Counted from the stretch's first letter, positions 1 to 9,477 are shown. The stretch is 61,019 bases of DNA from an uncultured Bacteroides sp. (GCA_902168185.1 CABHOV010000038.1:1-61019); one strand, 5' to 3'. Numbers and translations are program-made. The notes: generated from the letters alone by a model not told the origin.

Positions 1-2
1 TG

Positions 3-209
3 GTGCCCTTGCCAACAATTTTTGCAAGCGTGCTGATCAGTTCTATGCTTGCAGGTTCTATCTGGTTCTTCTCTGACTTATTAGCAGAGAAGATCAGCAT
101 GGCCGATGTTCCTTCCAAGGAGGAAGACGAGCTGAAGAAGATATTGGCAGCTACAGATGAGGTAAAAAAAATTAACTTCAAGACTACCATGCCGATGAAC
201 GGCCGGTAA
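3..209 (+). CDS. C-terminal part of an unidentified membrane protein (cut by window edge)
   Basis: The reading frame is open from the first bases of the window to a TAA at 207-209, so this is most likely the 3' end of a longer gene that begins outside. The visible 68 residues hold one hydrophobic stretch (roughly residues 4-26, probably a membrane segment) followed by a polar, lysine- and glutamate-rich tail. A GTG at position 3 could be a start, but nothing else supports it. I do not recognise the family. Confidence 0.45.
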   Translation: MPLPTIFASVLISSMLAGSIWFFSDLLAEKISMADVPSKEEDELKKILAATDEVKKINFKTTMPMNGR

Positions 210-311
210 TTCAGATAACAACAACATTGTAGAAAGGCGAGGAGCGAGAGCTTCACGCCTTTTTAGTTGGCTGCGTTCTCTTATCTTTATACGCATTATA
301 ACATTCTATAC

Positions 312-659
312 TTGAAGGCGATTGATGCGTATTTCCTGGAGAAAGAAGAACCTGTAAAAAGTTATTTACAGGCGTTACGTGAAATTATTCTTCACCATGA
401 CAAGAACATCACCGAGACGTGGAAATATAGCATGCCCTTCTATTGCTATAACGGTAAAATGTTTTGTTACCTCTGGGTTCATAAGAAACATAAACAACCC
501 TATATAGGTATCGTGGAAGGAAAGAAGATTGACCATCCGCTGCTTATTATCGAGAAGCGTGCCCGCATGAAGATCATGCTGTTCGACCCCGCCCAGGATA
601 TACCTATAAAAACCTTGAAGAAGATATTGAAAGAAGTGATAGCACTTTATCCAAAATAA
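312..659 (+). CDS. DUF1801 (YdhG-like) domain protein
   Basis: A small cytoplasmic protein of about 115 residues resembling the DUF1801 family: an N-terminal helix with the pattern IDAYFxxxxxPVKSYLQALR, a central WKYSMPFYCYNGKMFCYLW strand region, and a C-terminal KTLKKILKEVIALYP helix. Family members are small alpha/beta proteins of unknown role. I chose the TTG at 312 because the family usually starts just before the IDxYL helix; a TTG at 267 would add 15 residues with no family resemblance. No ATG is available near the start, so the 5' end is uncertain. A strong hairpin terminator follows directly. Confidence 0.6.
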   Translation: MKAIDAYFLEKEEPVKSYLQALREIILHHDKNITETWKYSMPFYCYNGKMFCYLWVHKKHKQPYIGIVEGKKIDHPLLIIEKRARMKIMLFDPAQDIPIKTLKKILKEVIALYPK

Positions 660-661
660 AA

Positions 662-690
662 ATGCTGCCCGATTCAGGCAGCATTTTTTT
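662..690 (+). terminator. Bidirectional intrinsic terminator
   Basis: A perfect 8-bp stem (ATGCTGCC at 662-669 with GGCAGCAT at 677-684) around a 7-nt loop is followed by a T run on the plus strand and preceded by an A-rich run. It can therefore end both the rightward DUF1801 gene and the leftward hexosaminidase gene that converge here. Confidence 0.85.
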
Positions 691-705
691 ATTTTTAATC
701 TCTCT

Positions 706-3018
706 TTATTTTTTAGTCTTCCACCAGCTTGCCGGTATCGCGGATGGTTTGCCGCCTTGTATACTATATTTCAGATCCAGCGTGTATCCACCGCCACCTT
801 CTACAAAGTCAAGTTCGAAACGGTGCAATCCTTTTTCCAGGGCAATGCCACCACTTTTCTGAAGCGGAGCATGCAAGCCATCATTGTCGACAACCAACCG
901 GTCGTCTATACGCAGAACCCCACCATCATCACAGGTAAAGTAGAAATTATAGATGCCTTGCTCGGGCACCTCTATATGGCCCCTATATTTCAGGCCGAAA
1001 CTACCTTTCCCCAGACTTTCCGGTACCACTACATCCTCTACGGTTAAGGTGGTATCTGCATCGGCTTTGATCTTCTGTGTTCCCTTAAAGAAACCTTTGT
1101 AGTAGGAGAGTGTTAGGCCGCTATGAACACCTTCCGCAGGCTGTGCCGGTGAGTAGGATTGTTTGTCATACTCGATGGTATATACATCACCTCTTCGTCC
1201 ACCCGAAGTAAAGGCAGCGAGTTTTATAGTAACTTTGTTGTCGATGGTGAGGGGTTTTTCAAGCGCAGGAGATTGTAAATCAGGAAGACTTCCATCTGTA
1301 GTATAGTGTAATGAAAGACCTTTCACCGGAGGCTTCACATCCAGTACAACATTATCGACAAACGCATTTTTCTGCGTGAAGCCTTCGAGCTCCGGAAGAC
1401 GGTAGTTTATATTCAGACGATCAAGTCTGTCATAATGATGAACGAGTCTGGCAAGATATCCTTTATAGTCATTACGATTTGTCCACAGAACTTCACTCAA
1501 CGCCGTCATGCGTGGCATGATCATATAGTCAGCCCTTGTTTCCGTTGGTATATACTCTGTCCACGTATTAGCCTGTGCTCCCATAATGTTTGCAGCAGCC
1601 CGCGAATCAAGACCTTTCGGGATAGGATTGAAGTGGTATACATTATAGATCGAATGCTCATCGGGCTGCGAATCGAAGTATAGCGGATTGCCCGGAGTCA
1701 TAATAACTTTGTTGCCATTTCGGGCAGCGTTTACCGGTGCCTCAGGAACCCAGGCACGCCAGTACATGACAATGGCGGAAGGCGTTACACCTCCTTCGAG
1801 AATCTCATCCCAGCCAATTAATTTTTTGCCATTTGCATTGAAGAATTTCTCCATGCGGTGAACGAAATAACTTTGCAGTTCATTGAGGTCTTTAATGTTA
1901 TTCTTTTTCATCAGCACTTTGCATGCATCGGATTTTCCCCACGAAGTCTTTTCAACTTCATCAGCACCCAGATGTATATAGGTAGAAGGGAATAATTCGA
2001 AAATCTCTTTGAATACATCTTCTGCAAATTGAAACGTCTCTTCGTTACAGGGACATACCGGTGTTGAAAACAACTTGCCCCACGCAGCATTACCATCGCA
2101 AGCCAGGTATGGATATTCACGTATAGCAGCCATCATGTGTCCCGGCATATCGATCTCCGGAATAATATCAATGTGGCGCGCAGCAGCGAATGCAATGATG
2201 TCACGCATTTCATCCTGTGTATAAAAACCACCGTATACTGTTTTGCCATTACGCTGAACAATATGGTTAGCGTCGATGATAAAATCAGGATTGTCTTTTG
2301 CACGATTCATGCAAACAGAATCCTGGTTGTTAAACTCACGCCATGCACCGTTCTCTGTAAGCTTGGGATATTTTTTGATTTCGATTCGCCAGCCTTGATC
2401 ATCGGTAAGATGCAAATGCAGTTTGTTGAACTTATAGAGCGCCAGCAGGTCTATAAATTTTTTCAGATAATCGATGGAGAAAAAGTGACGTGACACGTCC
2501 AGGTGCATACCGCGCCAGTCATATTTTGGATAGTCAACAATGGAAACAGCCGGTATTTTTATCGCGGAAGATTTTGTTTCCGATTGTTCAATTTCAGCAG
2601 GCAGTAATTGTCGAATCGTTTCGATTGCTCGAAAGATACCCGCACCGCTTTTAGCTTTTATCGTCACTGTTTTTTCAGTGACATCCAAGGTATAGGCTTC
2701 TGCGTGAGTGAGTGTAGTGTCCTGGATGAATGCAATGGTATGATCACCGGCTGATTCTGCTATAGCAATTGTATACCCGGTAGCCTGCTGCAGCAATGCC
2801 TGCAGGAGTTCAGCTTCCGGAGCGAATGCGTCAGGTGTGCCTTGTATAGCGATCTTGGTTTTTTCTGTTATCTTGAATGCTCCCGGTCTGGCCTCTAATG
2901 TCTGAGGAGCAGGGATCAGCGCATAGCGCTTGGTTACATCATGGTCTTCGGTCTTTTCGTGCTGGCAGGATACCAGGAGGGTACAAAGTGCGATAGCGTA
3001 GACTATAGAGTGCTTCAT
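706..3018 (-). CDS. GH20 beta-N-acetylhexosaminidase lipoprotein with PA14 domain
   Basis: Exo-acting beta-hexosaminidase that removes terminal GlcNAc/GalNAc residues from glycans, likely at the cell surface. The start at 3018 gives a lipoprotein signal (MKHSIVYAIALCTLLVSC, lipobox LVSC). An ORF extension to 3156 adds 46 residues that do not look like a leader. After an N-terminal hexosaminidase b-like domain comes the GH20 barrel with DWRGMHLDVSRHFF and the catalytic pair HLGADE (usual form HxGGDE, so one Gly is Ala). Near residues 590-640 there is a chitobiase C-type segment (HYTTDGSLPD), and the C-terminus is a PA14 carbohydrate-binding module with FTCDDGGVLRIDD. About 770 residues, normal for this architecture. 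Monocistronic, convergent with DUF1801. Confidence 0.9.
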   Translation of the reverse strand: MKHSIVYAIALCTLLVSCQHEKTEDHDVTKRYALIPAPQTLEARPGAFKITEKTKIAIQGTPDAFAPEAELLQALLQQATGYTIAIAESAGDHTIAFIQDTTLTHAEAYTLDVTEKTVTIKAKSGAGIFRAIETIRQLLPAEIEQSETKSSAIKIPAVSIVDYPKYDWRGMHLDVSRHFFSIDYLKKFIDLLALYKFNKLHLHLTDDQGWRIEIKKYPKLTENGAWREFNNQDSVCMNRAKDNPDFIIDANHIVQRNGKTVYGGFYTQDEMRDIIAFAAARHIDIIPEIDMPGHMMAAIREYPYLACDGNAAWGKLFSTPVCPCNEETFQFAEDVFKEIFELFPSTYIHLGADEVEKTSWGKSDACKVLMKKNNIKDLNELQSYFVHRMEKFFNANGKKLIGWDEILEGGVTPSAIVMYWRAWVPEAPVNAARNGNKVIMTPGNPLYFDSQPDEHSIYNVYHFNPIPKGLDSRAAANIMGAQANTWTEYIPTETRADYMIMPRMTALSEVLWTNRNDYKGYLARLVHHYDRLDRLNINYRLPELEGFTQKNAFVDNVVLDVKPPVKGLSLHYTTDGSLPDLQSPALEKPLTIDNKVTIKLAAFTSGGRRGDVYTIEYDKQSYSPAQPAEGVHSGLTLSYYKGFFKGTQKIKADADTTLTVEDVVVPESLGKGSFGLKYRGHIEVPEQGIYNFYFTCDDGGVLRIDDRLVVDNDGLHAPLQKSGGIALEKGLHRFELDFVEGGGGYTLDLKYSIQGGKPSAIPASWWKTKK

Positions 3019-3297
3019 TCTTGAACAGTTACTTTTTGAGCGGTTAAATATATCATTCAAAGCGTAAAGACCATATTGATCTTTTATGCAGGGTGATAAA
3101 TAATTTTGGCATTTATATACAGCAGGATAAACTGATATAACCTTGAATTCTAACACGCACTTGAAAAATTTAATGAATGAATTTATATGTGCGGTAAGCG
3201 TAAACGGCAGAGTCTTACTGTGCGTCCGTGTGTTGTTTCGACCGCAAGGACACTGAGGAAATATTGAAAAAATAAAGCTGGCTATAGGGCTTCCGTG

Positions 3298-4035
3298 TCA
3301 TGCCTTCACAGGGGCATCCACGATGTCCTGAACTTCTTTCGCATTGCGTATAGCAGCGACATCTATGTCATTGTTAAAGTAAATATAAATATCCCGTGTA
3401 CTTCGGAATGACTTGAGTGCATGTGTGATCTCTTTCAGCTTTTTAAGACTATAAGGCGAACGATATAAATCGGGAACACCATGAAAACGATAATAAAGTG
3501 CAGGAGCAGTTTTCAATGCATCATCGGGAAGTGATGGATAACTGATGCTACAGAAGGTGATTGAATTCTCTTTCAGAATTTTATATACCCGTTCGTTCCA
3601 CCAGCTTACGTGCCTGAATTCAATAGCGTTTATAAAAGAAGTATCTACAACCGACAAGATCCTTTCCAGGTTTTCTTCGCTATATTCAAAACGGGGATGA
3701 AGTTGAAACAGCACGGTGCCGAGTTTTTCTTTCAATCCTTTGCTCACAACATTGTAAAACTCCTTTGTTTCGCGAGCCGCGTTCACAAACTTTTTGTAGT
3801 GCGTGATCATGCGCGGAGCTTTCACGGTGAATTTAAATTGCTCCGGACTTCTATTGTACCAGCCCTCGAGCGTCTCCAGTTTTGGAAAGCGATAAAATGT
3901 AACGTTCAGCTCAACGGTGTTGAAGTGCTGGCAATAGAACTCAAACCACTTTTTCATAGGTAGGCCCTGCGGATAAAAGTGGTCCCGCCAATGTTTATAG
4001 TAAAATCCTGAACAGCCAATCCACCAGTTTCGCAT
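3298..4035 (-). CDS. DUF72 family protein
   Basis: A TIM-barrel-like DUF72 protein of about 245 residues. The start at 4035 puts the hallmark near the N-terminus: WWIGCSGFYYKHWRDHFYP, then FNTVELNVTFYRFP and later AIEFRHVSWW, all typical of DUF72. The biochemical function of the family is not settled. An alternative upstream start at 4083 would add 16 residues. There is no obvious operon partner; about 280 bases separate it from the hexosaminidase start. Confidence 0.85.
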   Translation of the reverse strand: MRNWWIGCSGFYYKHWRDHFYPQGLPMKKWFEFYCQHFNTVELNVTFYRFPKLETLEGWYNRSPEQFKFTVKAPRMITHYKKFVNAARETKEFYNVVSKGLKEKLGTVLFQLHPRFEYSEENLERILSVVDTSFINAIEFRHVSWWNERVYKILKENSITFCSISYPSLPDDALKTAPALYYRFHGVPDLYRSPYSLKKLKEITHALKSFRSTRDIYIYFNNDIDVAAIRNAKEVQDIVDAPVKA

Positions 4036-4265
4036 AGAGGTTGTTTTTGGAAGATTGATAAAAAAATGTTCCTGTAAGTACACATGCCGTAGTGGGAAGT
4101 ATTGCTCGGATTGTAGAGAGACAATTCCCCAAGAGTAACCTGTAATTGGAAATACGCGGTCAATACCTATAGGGAAGATGCAATGTTAAGTACAACGGTA
4201 TGGATACTGCTTATAGGTTGGAGCGAACGGAGGGATACTCGTGAATCAAAAGTAAAAGAGGAAAA

Positions 4266-4295
4266 ACACATAGCTTGAACAGCTATGTGTTTTTT
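4266..4295 (-). terminator. Intrinsic terminator downstream of the response regulator
   Basis: Perfect 10-bp stem (ACACATAGCT at 4266-4275, AGCTATGTGT at 4281-4290) with a 5-nt loop. It has T5 on the plus side and A5 before it, so it can act for the leftward regulator gene, whose stop lies 23 bases away. Confidence 0.8.
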
Positions 4296-4313
4296 ATAGG
4301 TTGTTGGTATATA

Positions 4314-4787
4314 TTACTGTGGATTTAATACAAACTCTTTTTTAGGAGGAAAGTATAACGTTTTCTTCCAGTCGATGGACAGAATTTGTTCCAGGATGTT
4401 TTTTAACTCTGAGATGGAGTTGGGTTTTACTGCAAAGAGATTCGAACCCTGGCGATAGCAATACTCTACATTTGCCAGGTCTGCCAGCGAAGAGTATATA
4501 ATTATAGGTATAGCATCGTATTTTTTATTCGCGCGGATCTCCTTCAAACATTGGTGGCCACCCTTACAAGGCATGAGCAAATCAAGGAAAAGTATATCCG
4601 GTGTTTTTTCTTCCAATAGTTTTAGTAAAATCTCTCCATTCTCTGCGCGTGTTAAAATTACTGTAAATGCTATCTCTTCTACTGCCATTGAAAAGATGTA
4701 GTAGTCATCGTCATCATCCTCGGCAAGCAAAACATTTGTCACACTGTTTTTAGTCAAGTTCATACTGCTCTTTTTACTGTTAGACAC
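4314..4787 (-). CDS. Single-domain response regulator (receiver only, Rcp1-like)
   Basis: A 157-residue receiver domain without output domain. It shows the acidic pocket (LLAEDDDDDYY near residues 20-31), the phospho-acceptor aspartate in ILFLDLLMP, a Ser/Thr switch position (IIYSSL) and the conserved lysine in AVKPN. Such stand-alone receivers pass phosphate to or from histidine kinases of the phytochrome-like class. No kinase is adjacent; the nearest one lies at 13 kb. It has its own promoter region in the 350-base gap with the divergent phosphodiesterase gene. Confidence 0.85.
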   Translation of the reverse strand: MSNSKKSSMNLTKNSVTNVLLAEDDDDDYYIFSMAVEEIAFTVILTRAENGEILLKLLEEKTPDILFLDLLMPCKGGHQCLKEIRANKKYDAIPIIIYSSLADLANVEYCYRQGSNLFAVKPNSISELKNILEQILSIDWKKTLYFPPKKEFVLNPQ

Positions 4788-5137
4788 TCTTGAAACGAAG
4801 GGGGGAGTAGTGTCTGTTTAAATAATAAATAAACCAATAATACAGATACGGTTTAAAAGTACTGAAACAATTTGCGTTTAAAAAGAGGATCATTGCCAGT
4901 ACATCTGCTTCAACGAATGGGCATAGTTTTTTAAACAGGCGTTGGCTTTTTTCCAAGACACGTTTAAAAATTGGTAACGATAGAAATTAAGCAGTTTTGC
5001 GAAATGATATCACTCGAATCGAAGGAGTCATTACGGATGTGTGATTTTCATTTGATCTTTGCGCGAATTTTTTTTTATCCCGTTTTACTTTTATCAAAAG
5101 GGCTTACATTCGCGACTGGATTTTTGATTTTTACTGA
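4788..5137. promoter_or_regulatory. Divergent intergenic region with repeated GTTTAAAA words
   Basis: No gene is visible in these 350 bases between two divergent genes. The word GTTTAAA(A) occurs at 4816, 4851, 4876 and 4971 and in reverse orientation at about 4929-4936. The spacing is irregular. They may be binding sites or promoter-associated AT tracts; I cannot tell which. Confidence 0.35.
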
Positions 5138-6355
5138 ATGAGAAGAGTATGGGTGCTTATCCTCTGGCTGTCGGTTTTTACGATCGCGGAAGCACAACAA
5201 AAACAAACACCGTATGTTGTACTGGTATCGTTTGATGGTTTTCGGTATGACTATGTTTCAAAATTTAATGCACCCAATTTCAACGCATTCATCCGTAAGG
5301 GAACCGCTGCTGCGGGATTGATTCCTTCCTTTCCAAGCAAAACATTTCCCAACCACTATACACTTGTTACAGGTCTATATCCCGGCCATCATGGTTTGGT
5401 GGATAATACATTTTATGACCCTTCGCTAAAGAAGGTATATGCGATGAAGAATAAGGCTGTAGTGCGCGATACTTCTTTTTATGGAGGCACGCCGCTCTGG
5501 CAGCTAGCGCAACAGGCGGGGCAACGTACCGCTTCTTTTTTCTGGGTCGGTTCAGAGACACCTATAAAAGGTGAGTTGCCAAGCTATTATTTCCCCTATG
5601 ATGAAGCTGTTAAAAATGATAAACGCATCGACCAGGTAATAGATTGGCTGAAACTTCCTGAAAAAGAGCGGCCACATTTTATATCGCTATATTTCTCTCT
5701 CGTTGATTCAGAAGGACATCGCTCTGGTCCTGCTTCTGATAAATTAAAAGAAACCGTTTTAGGAGCCGATTCATTATTAGGAACTCTGGAGAGTAAATTG
5801 AAAGCTCTTAATTTACCGGTGAACGTTATTGTCGTTTCCGATCATGGGATGTATGAGTTAAAGGAAGAGGAGATCACCTACATAACGCTGCAGAAACTAT
5901 ATAATGTAGCAGACACTTCTGTCGTCACTGCCAATGGAGGAACACAAGCGCACATCTATACGCGTAAAGCGGATTCGTTATATACGATTATCAAAAAGCA
6001 AGAGAGTCATTTTAAGGTTTACAAGCGTAGCGAAATGCCGGCAGGGTGGCACTACAATAATCCTCGCTCCGGTGATTTGCTGATTGTGGCCGAACCGGGA
6101 TATTATATTCAGGACGTAGCACGGGCATTTGGGAACTGGCAGTCAACGGCTTTCGGTGTACACGGTTACGATCCGGGAGTTGTAAAAGAAATGCAGGGTA
6201 TATTTTACGCCAAAGGGCCAAACATCAAGGCAGGAGTAAAGATCGATGCTTTTGAAAATATACATGTATATCCGCTGATCGCAAAAATACTGGGATTGAA
6301 AACGCCAGCGATCGATGGTGATTTTAAAGTATTGAAACCTGTCTATAAAAAGTAA
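5138..6355 (+). CDS. Alkaline phosphatase superfamily nucleotide pyrophosphatase/phosphodiesterase (NPP type), exported
   Basis: A 405-residue exported metalloenzyme. A signal peptide (MRRVWVLILWLSVFTIAEAQ) is followed by the two-zinc alkaline phosphatase fold: VVLVSFDGFRYDY (first metal Asp), the catalytic Thr in FPSKTFPNHYTLVTGLYPGHHG, LYFSLVDSEGHRSGP (metal Asp and His), VIVVSDHGM (Asp-His) and FGVHGYDP (last metal His). This is the ectonucleotide pyrophosphatase/phosphodiesterase pattern, which cleaves phosphodiester or pyrophosphate bonds of nucleotides or related substrates in the periplasm. The exact substrate cannot be read from sequence. ATG at 5138 fits the signal peptide. Confidence 0.88.
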   Translation: MRRVWVLILWLSVFTIAEAQQKQTPYVVLVSFDGFRYDYVSKFNAPNFNAFIRKGTAAAGLIPSFPSKTFPNHYTLVTGLYPGHHGLVDNTFYDPSLKKVYAMKNKAVVRDTSFYGGTPLWQLAQQAGQRTASFFWVGSETPIKGELPSYYFPYDEAVKNDKRIDQVIDWLKLPEKERPHFISLYFSLVDSEGHRSGPASDKLKETVLGADSLLGTLESKLKALNLPVNVIVVSDHGMYELKEEEITYITLQKLYNVADTSVVTANGGTQAHIYTRKADSLYTIIKKQESHFKVYKRSEMPAGWHYNNPRSGDLLIVAEPGYYIQDVARAFGNWQSTAFGVHGYDPGVVKEMQGIFYAKGPNIKAGVKIDAFENIHVYPLIAKILGLKTPAIDGDFKVLKPVYKK

Positions 6356-6411
6356 CTATATAATTATAGCTAGCAGACAAATGGCAGATAGTCAGATATA
6401 GTGTAAAAAAC

Positions 6412-6579
6412 CTATTTCTTCGGAGTTGAATTTCCGGATTGTTTCTTATCATCGCTTTTTTCAGCAGGAGCTTTTTTCTCTTCTCTTTCTTTTGGAGAAT
6501 TGGGATGCATAATCTGTGGTGGATTTGGCGTTTTAACACCCGCAGAAGAATCCGTGCCCTTATTTTTGTCTTGTTCCAT
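6412..6579 (-). CDS. Small Lys/Pro-rich hypothetical protein
   Basis: A 55-residue, charged, low-complexity protein (MEQDKNKGTDSSAGVKTP... ending in repeated Lys, Pro and Ser). The ATG at 6579 is preferred; upstream extension to 6630 is possible. It has no membrane segment and no recognised domain. Bacteroidota genomes often carry such short disordered proteins, but this could also be a chance frame. Confidence 0.45.
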   Translation of the reverse strand: MEQDKNKGTDSSAGVKTPNPPQIMHPNSPKEREEKKAPAEKSDDKKQSGNSTPKK

Positions 6580-6647
6580 AACCATTCTGTTTAGATCGAA
6601 TGTTAAAAAACAATGCCTGCAAGAATGCATGAAAATGTATTATTATC

Positions 6648-7544
6648 CTAACGATGTTGGTCGTACTTGTTTACAGGTATTGAATTGCGGAGTAAATCGA
6701 TTTCATTTTGTGTGAGCTGTGGTGCTATTGCCGCACGAATATTTTCTTCGAGTTGTTCCGGTGTTCTGATGCCGACAACGGCACTTGTGACAGCCGCGTG
6801 TTGCAGTACAAATTGTAAAGCCGTTGCCGTCTTACTTCTATTCGCTCCAGACGCGGATGCTATCGCTTCTGCTGCGGTCGATATTTGTGCTGCGGTATAA
6901 TTCAGGTAAGGCTCCGCAGGTTTACCCACCAGCAATCCTTTCGCTATGCTTCCCCGCGTCACCACACCAATGTTATTTTCATCAAGTAATGATAGACATT
7001 CTTCCTCAGGCCTGCGATCCAGTAAACTATACTGCATCATCACGCTTACAATATTGGAACGCGTTATATACTGGCGAATCACATTTGGACGTATAGACGA
7101 TATGCCGTAGTACCGGATCTTGCCTTGTTGCCTGAGTAACTCAAAGGCTTCTATGGTCTCATCGATAGGATCATCCAGGGTACCGCCATGCAGCTGGTAT
7201 AGATCAATGTAATCGGTCTGAAGCCGCGATAAGCTTTTCTCTACAGCCGCAAGTATATATTTCCGCGAAGCATTCCAGTCCAGTCCGCTGCCATCGCTAC
7301 GCGGTTGATTGCCAACTTTCGTTGCCAGTATTACTTTGGGACGCATGGCCTTAAAAGCGCGGCCTACGGTTTCCTCATTGAACCCATGCTGGTATATATC
7401 TGCCGTGTCAAAATAATTGATGCCCTTTTCGAAGGCAGTGTGCAATAGTTTAGCATTCGCCTCATGGTCGATACCCAGAGACATACAGCCAAAACTTATT
7501 TCGCTGATCTGCAGATCAGATGTACCGAGTTTTTTATACTTCAT
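6648..7544 (-). CDS. Aldo/keto reductase
   Basis: NADPH-dependent oxidoreductase of the AKR superfamily, about 298 residues. From the ATG at 7544 it begins MKYKKLGTSDLQISEISFGCMSLG. It carries the AKR tetrad pattern: Asp-Tyr in NYFDTADIYQHG, Lys in VILATKVG, and His in DLYQLHGG. A C-terminal AKR cofactor region (VVGIRTPEQLEENI) is present. The substrate is unknown. It lies 16 bases downstream of the amidohydrolase on the same strand, so the two are probably co-transcribed. Confidence 0.88.
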   Translation of the reverse strand: MKYKKLGTSDLQISEISFGCMSLGIDHEANAKLLHTAFEKGINYFDTADIYQHGFNEETVGRAFKAMRPKVILATKVGNQPRSDGSGLDWNASRKYILAAVEKSLSRLQTDYIDLYQLHGGTLDDPIDETIEAFELLRQQGKIRYYGISSIRPNVIRQYITRSNIVSVMMQYSLLDRRPEEECLSLLDENNIGVVTRGSIAKGLLVGKPAEPYLNYTAAQISTAAEAIASASGANRSKTATALQFVLQHAAVTSAVVGIRTPEQLEENIRAAIAPQLTQNEIDLLRNSIPVNKYDQHR

Positions 7545-7560
7545 GTGAATCCGTGAAACG

Positions 7561-8928
7561 CTATTTAGTTTTCTCCAGTTTTTTAAGTGCCGTGCTGATA
7601 TACTCTTTCGAAAGCCACTTTCCTGCCAGTACAACGCCTTCTACATTTTTAGTATGACTGATATCCTTTAAGGGATTGCCAGCGATTAAAACCACATCAG
7701 CTACAGCACCTTGCTGAATGATGCCGGTATCAGTTTTATTCAAATACGCAGCGACATGTACAGTTCCGGTTCGCAGTGCCTCATAGGGAGTAAGCCCTGA
7801 TTTTACCAGGTATTGCAATTCATTGTGCGTTGAAAAACCGGGCACGTTAAACACCTGTGGTGCATCACAACCCAGCAGGATCTTTACACCGTTTTGTTGG
7901 CACTGGTATATTAACTCCCTTCTGAGGTTCACAAAGTTTTCAATCGTAGCGGCATTATACTCCGGGTTCTTCATTAGATTTTTTTTGCTTTCGATCCATT
8001 GGTTCACCGTTTCAGGTTTCATATATAGTATATCCGGATCGGTAAGAAAAACTTCAGGTGTAAAGTCTGCGGCAAACCAACGTTCCGCTAAAGATTGCGT
8101 AGGCACTACCCATATATTTTTTTCTCGAAGGCCAGCCATAAGTTTTGGAATGAGCGTTGTATCAATTTTATCTGCTCCAAACATTCCAAACAACCCGGTT
8201 TGCTGTTCGTTCATGGTTTTGATTTCAGGGATCAAACCTTCGATGAAACCATCCAGGTGATCAATGGAAGAATATCCCGCATCAATCGCACGCCATACAC
8301 CCACACCAAACGATACATGGCCGACAAATGGAATGCCCTCTTTATGTGCCGCGTCTGCTATAGCATCAAACTTTTCACGCGTAAGACCGGGATGTAGTTT
8401 CAGATAGTCGTAGCCTGCAGCTTTTTGCTTGCGTACCATCTCAGCGCCTGCTTCCGGAGAAGTAACGCTCATACCATTGAAGGATGGACCGGTGGTATAT
8501 AGATGTGGTCCCAGTATTTCTCCCTGTTGTATTTTACTGCGAAGCTCCAGGTGCTTTGGATGGCCAAGCATGCCCCGTATCGTTGTTATACCATTGGCTG
8601 CAAACAACATCAGCACTTCCTTCATGGGTTCGATGTCGTCAATAGGAGGGACATGCGCATGCATTTCTGCCAGGCCGGGAATGAGATATTTACCTTTCGC
8701 ATCTATAACCAAGGCGGCTTTGGTATATTTTAGTCTGGTGCCGATTGCTGAAATTTTTCCGTTCTTGATAATCACGGTTTGTTTCTCGAGGATGCGCTCG
8801 GAGTCCATCGGTACTACATTCACATTCGTGATTACAATCTCACGTTGTTTTGAATCGACTATATCTTGTGCTAGGCTATTGCCAAAGGAGAATATCAGCA
8901 ATGCAATACAGTGAAGAATTGATTTCAT
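7561..8928 (-). CDS. Exported amidohydrolase (imidazolonepropionase-like)
   Basis: A 455-residue metal-dependent hydrolase with signal peptide MKSILHCIALLIFSFGNSLAQ when started at 8928; the longer frame to 9033 destroys the leader. The N-terminal beta-sandwich is followed by the metal-binding HxH (PGLAEMHAHVPP), the bridging Lys region (YDYLKLHPG), His in FVGHVSFG, a further SSIDHLDG His, and the Asp in ILLGCDAP. Family members hydrolyse C-N bonds in cyclic amides, dipeptides or related compounds; the real substrate is unknown. It forms a likely unit with the aldo/keto reductase and the thioesterase upstream (38 bases away). Confidence 0.85.
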   Translation of the reverse strand: MKSILHCIALLIFSFGNSLAQDIVDSKQREIVITNVNVVPMDSERILEKQTVIIKNGKISAIGTRLKYTKAALVIDAKGKYLIPGLAEMHAHVPPIDDIEPMKEVLMLFAANGITTIRGMLGHPKHLELRSKIQQGEILGPHLYTTGPSFNGMSVTSPEAGAEMVRKQKAAGYDYLKLHPGLTREKFDAIADAAHKEGIPFVGHVSFGVGVWRAIDAGYSSIDHLDGFIEGLIPEIKTMNEQQTGLFGMFGADKIDTTLIPKLMAGLREKNIWVVPTQSLAERWFAADFTPEVFLTDPDILYMKPETVNQWIESKKNLMKNPEYNAATIENFVNLRRELIYQCQQNGVKILLGCDAPQVFNVPGFSTHNELQYLVKSGLTPYEALRTGTVHVAAYLNKTDTGIIQQGAVADVVLIAGNPLKDISHTKNVEGVVLAGKWLSKEYISTALKKLEKTK

Positions 8929-8965
8929 GGCTATAGGGATTGGATGAATGAAATTACGACATCCA

Positions 8966-9367
8966 TTATAAAGCCTGAAGCCGTCTATAAAATACTTCAC
9001 CGATGCGCGTGGGGCGCATAGTCTTTGCATCAACCATACACCAGATTGTTTTTGACTCTGCCAGAATCTTTTGATCGGATGCGCGCACCAGTTTTACAAA
9101 GCGTTCGAACTTTGCTCCGTGACTTTCGCCAACCCAGGTGGTGCCCTGGATCACATCATTAAGAAAGGATGGGTTTTTATAGTCTACTTCATGACGCAGC
9201 ACGATCCATAAATACTTTGCTTTTAATTCAGCGGAAGCGATCGCATTCCAATGTGCAGCCGCGACTTCCTGTATATAGCGAACGTATACCACATTGTTCA
9301 CATGACCAAGTTCATCGATGTCATGCGTGGTAACAGTGATCAGGTGTTCAAACGGTTTTGAAGCCAT
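8966..9367 (-). CDS. Acyl-CoA thioesterase, hot-dog fold (YbgC/FadM type)
   Basis: A 133-residue single hot-dog domain protein of the 4-hydroxybenzoyl-CoA thioesterase family. The signature TTHDIDELGHVNNVVYVRYIQEVAAAHW contains the catalytic Asp and the HVNN motif. It likely hydrolyses acyl-CoA thioesters in the cytoplasm. It is the first gene of the leftward group 9367-6648. The exact acyl substrate is not predictable. Confidence 0.88.
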   Translation of the reverse strand: MASKPFEHLITVTTHDIDELGHVNNVVYVRYIQEVAAAHWNAIASAELKAKYLWIVLRHEVDYKNPSFLNDVIQGTTWVGESHGAKFERFVKLVRASDQKILAESKTIWCMVDAKTMRPTRIGEVFYRRLQAL

Positions 9368-9427
9368 AGGATTATATATCTGCTAACATAAGCAGAAATA
9401 ACGGGACTATAATTTCTGCTAAAAAGA

Positions 9428-9454
9428 AAGAGCCACTGCATGGCAGCGGCTCTT
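9428..9454 (-). terminator. Hairpin terminator after the DUF2911 gene
   Basis: AAGAGCC (9428-9434) pairs with GGCTCTT (9448-9454) and extends inward by CTGC/GCAG after one mismatch. On the minus strand it is followed by a T-rich tract. It sits 24 bases after the stop of the DUF2911 gene. Confidence 0.65.
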
Positions 9455-9477
9455 CGTATAGTATAGATTTCTTCGGA

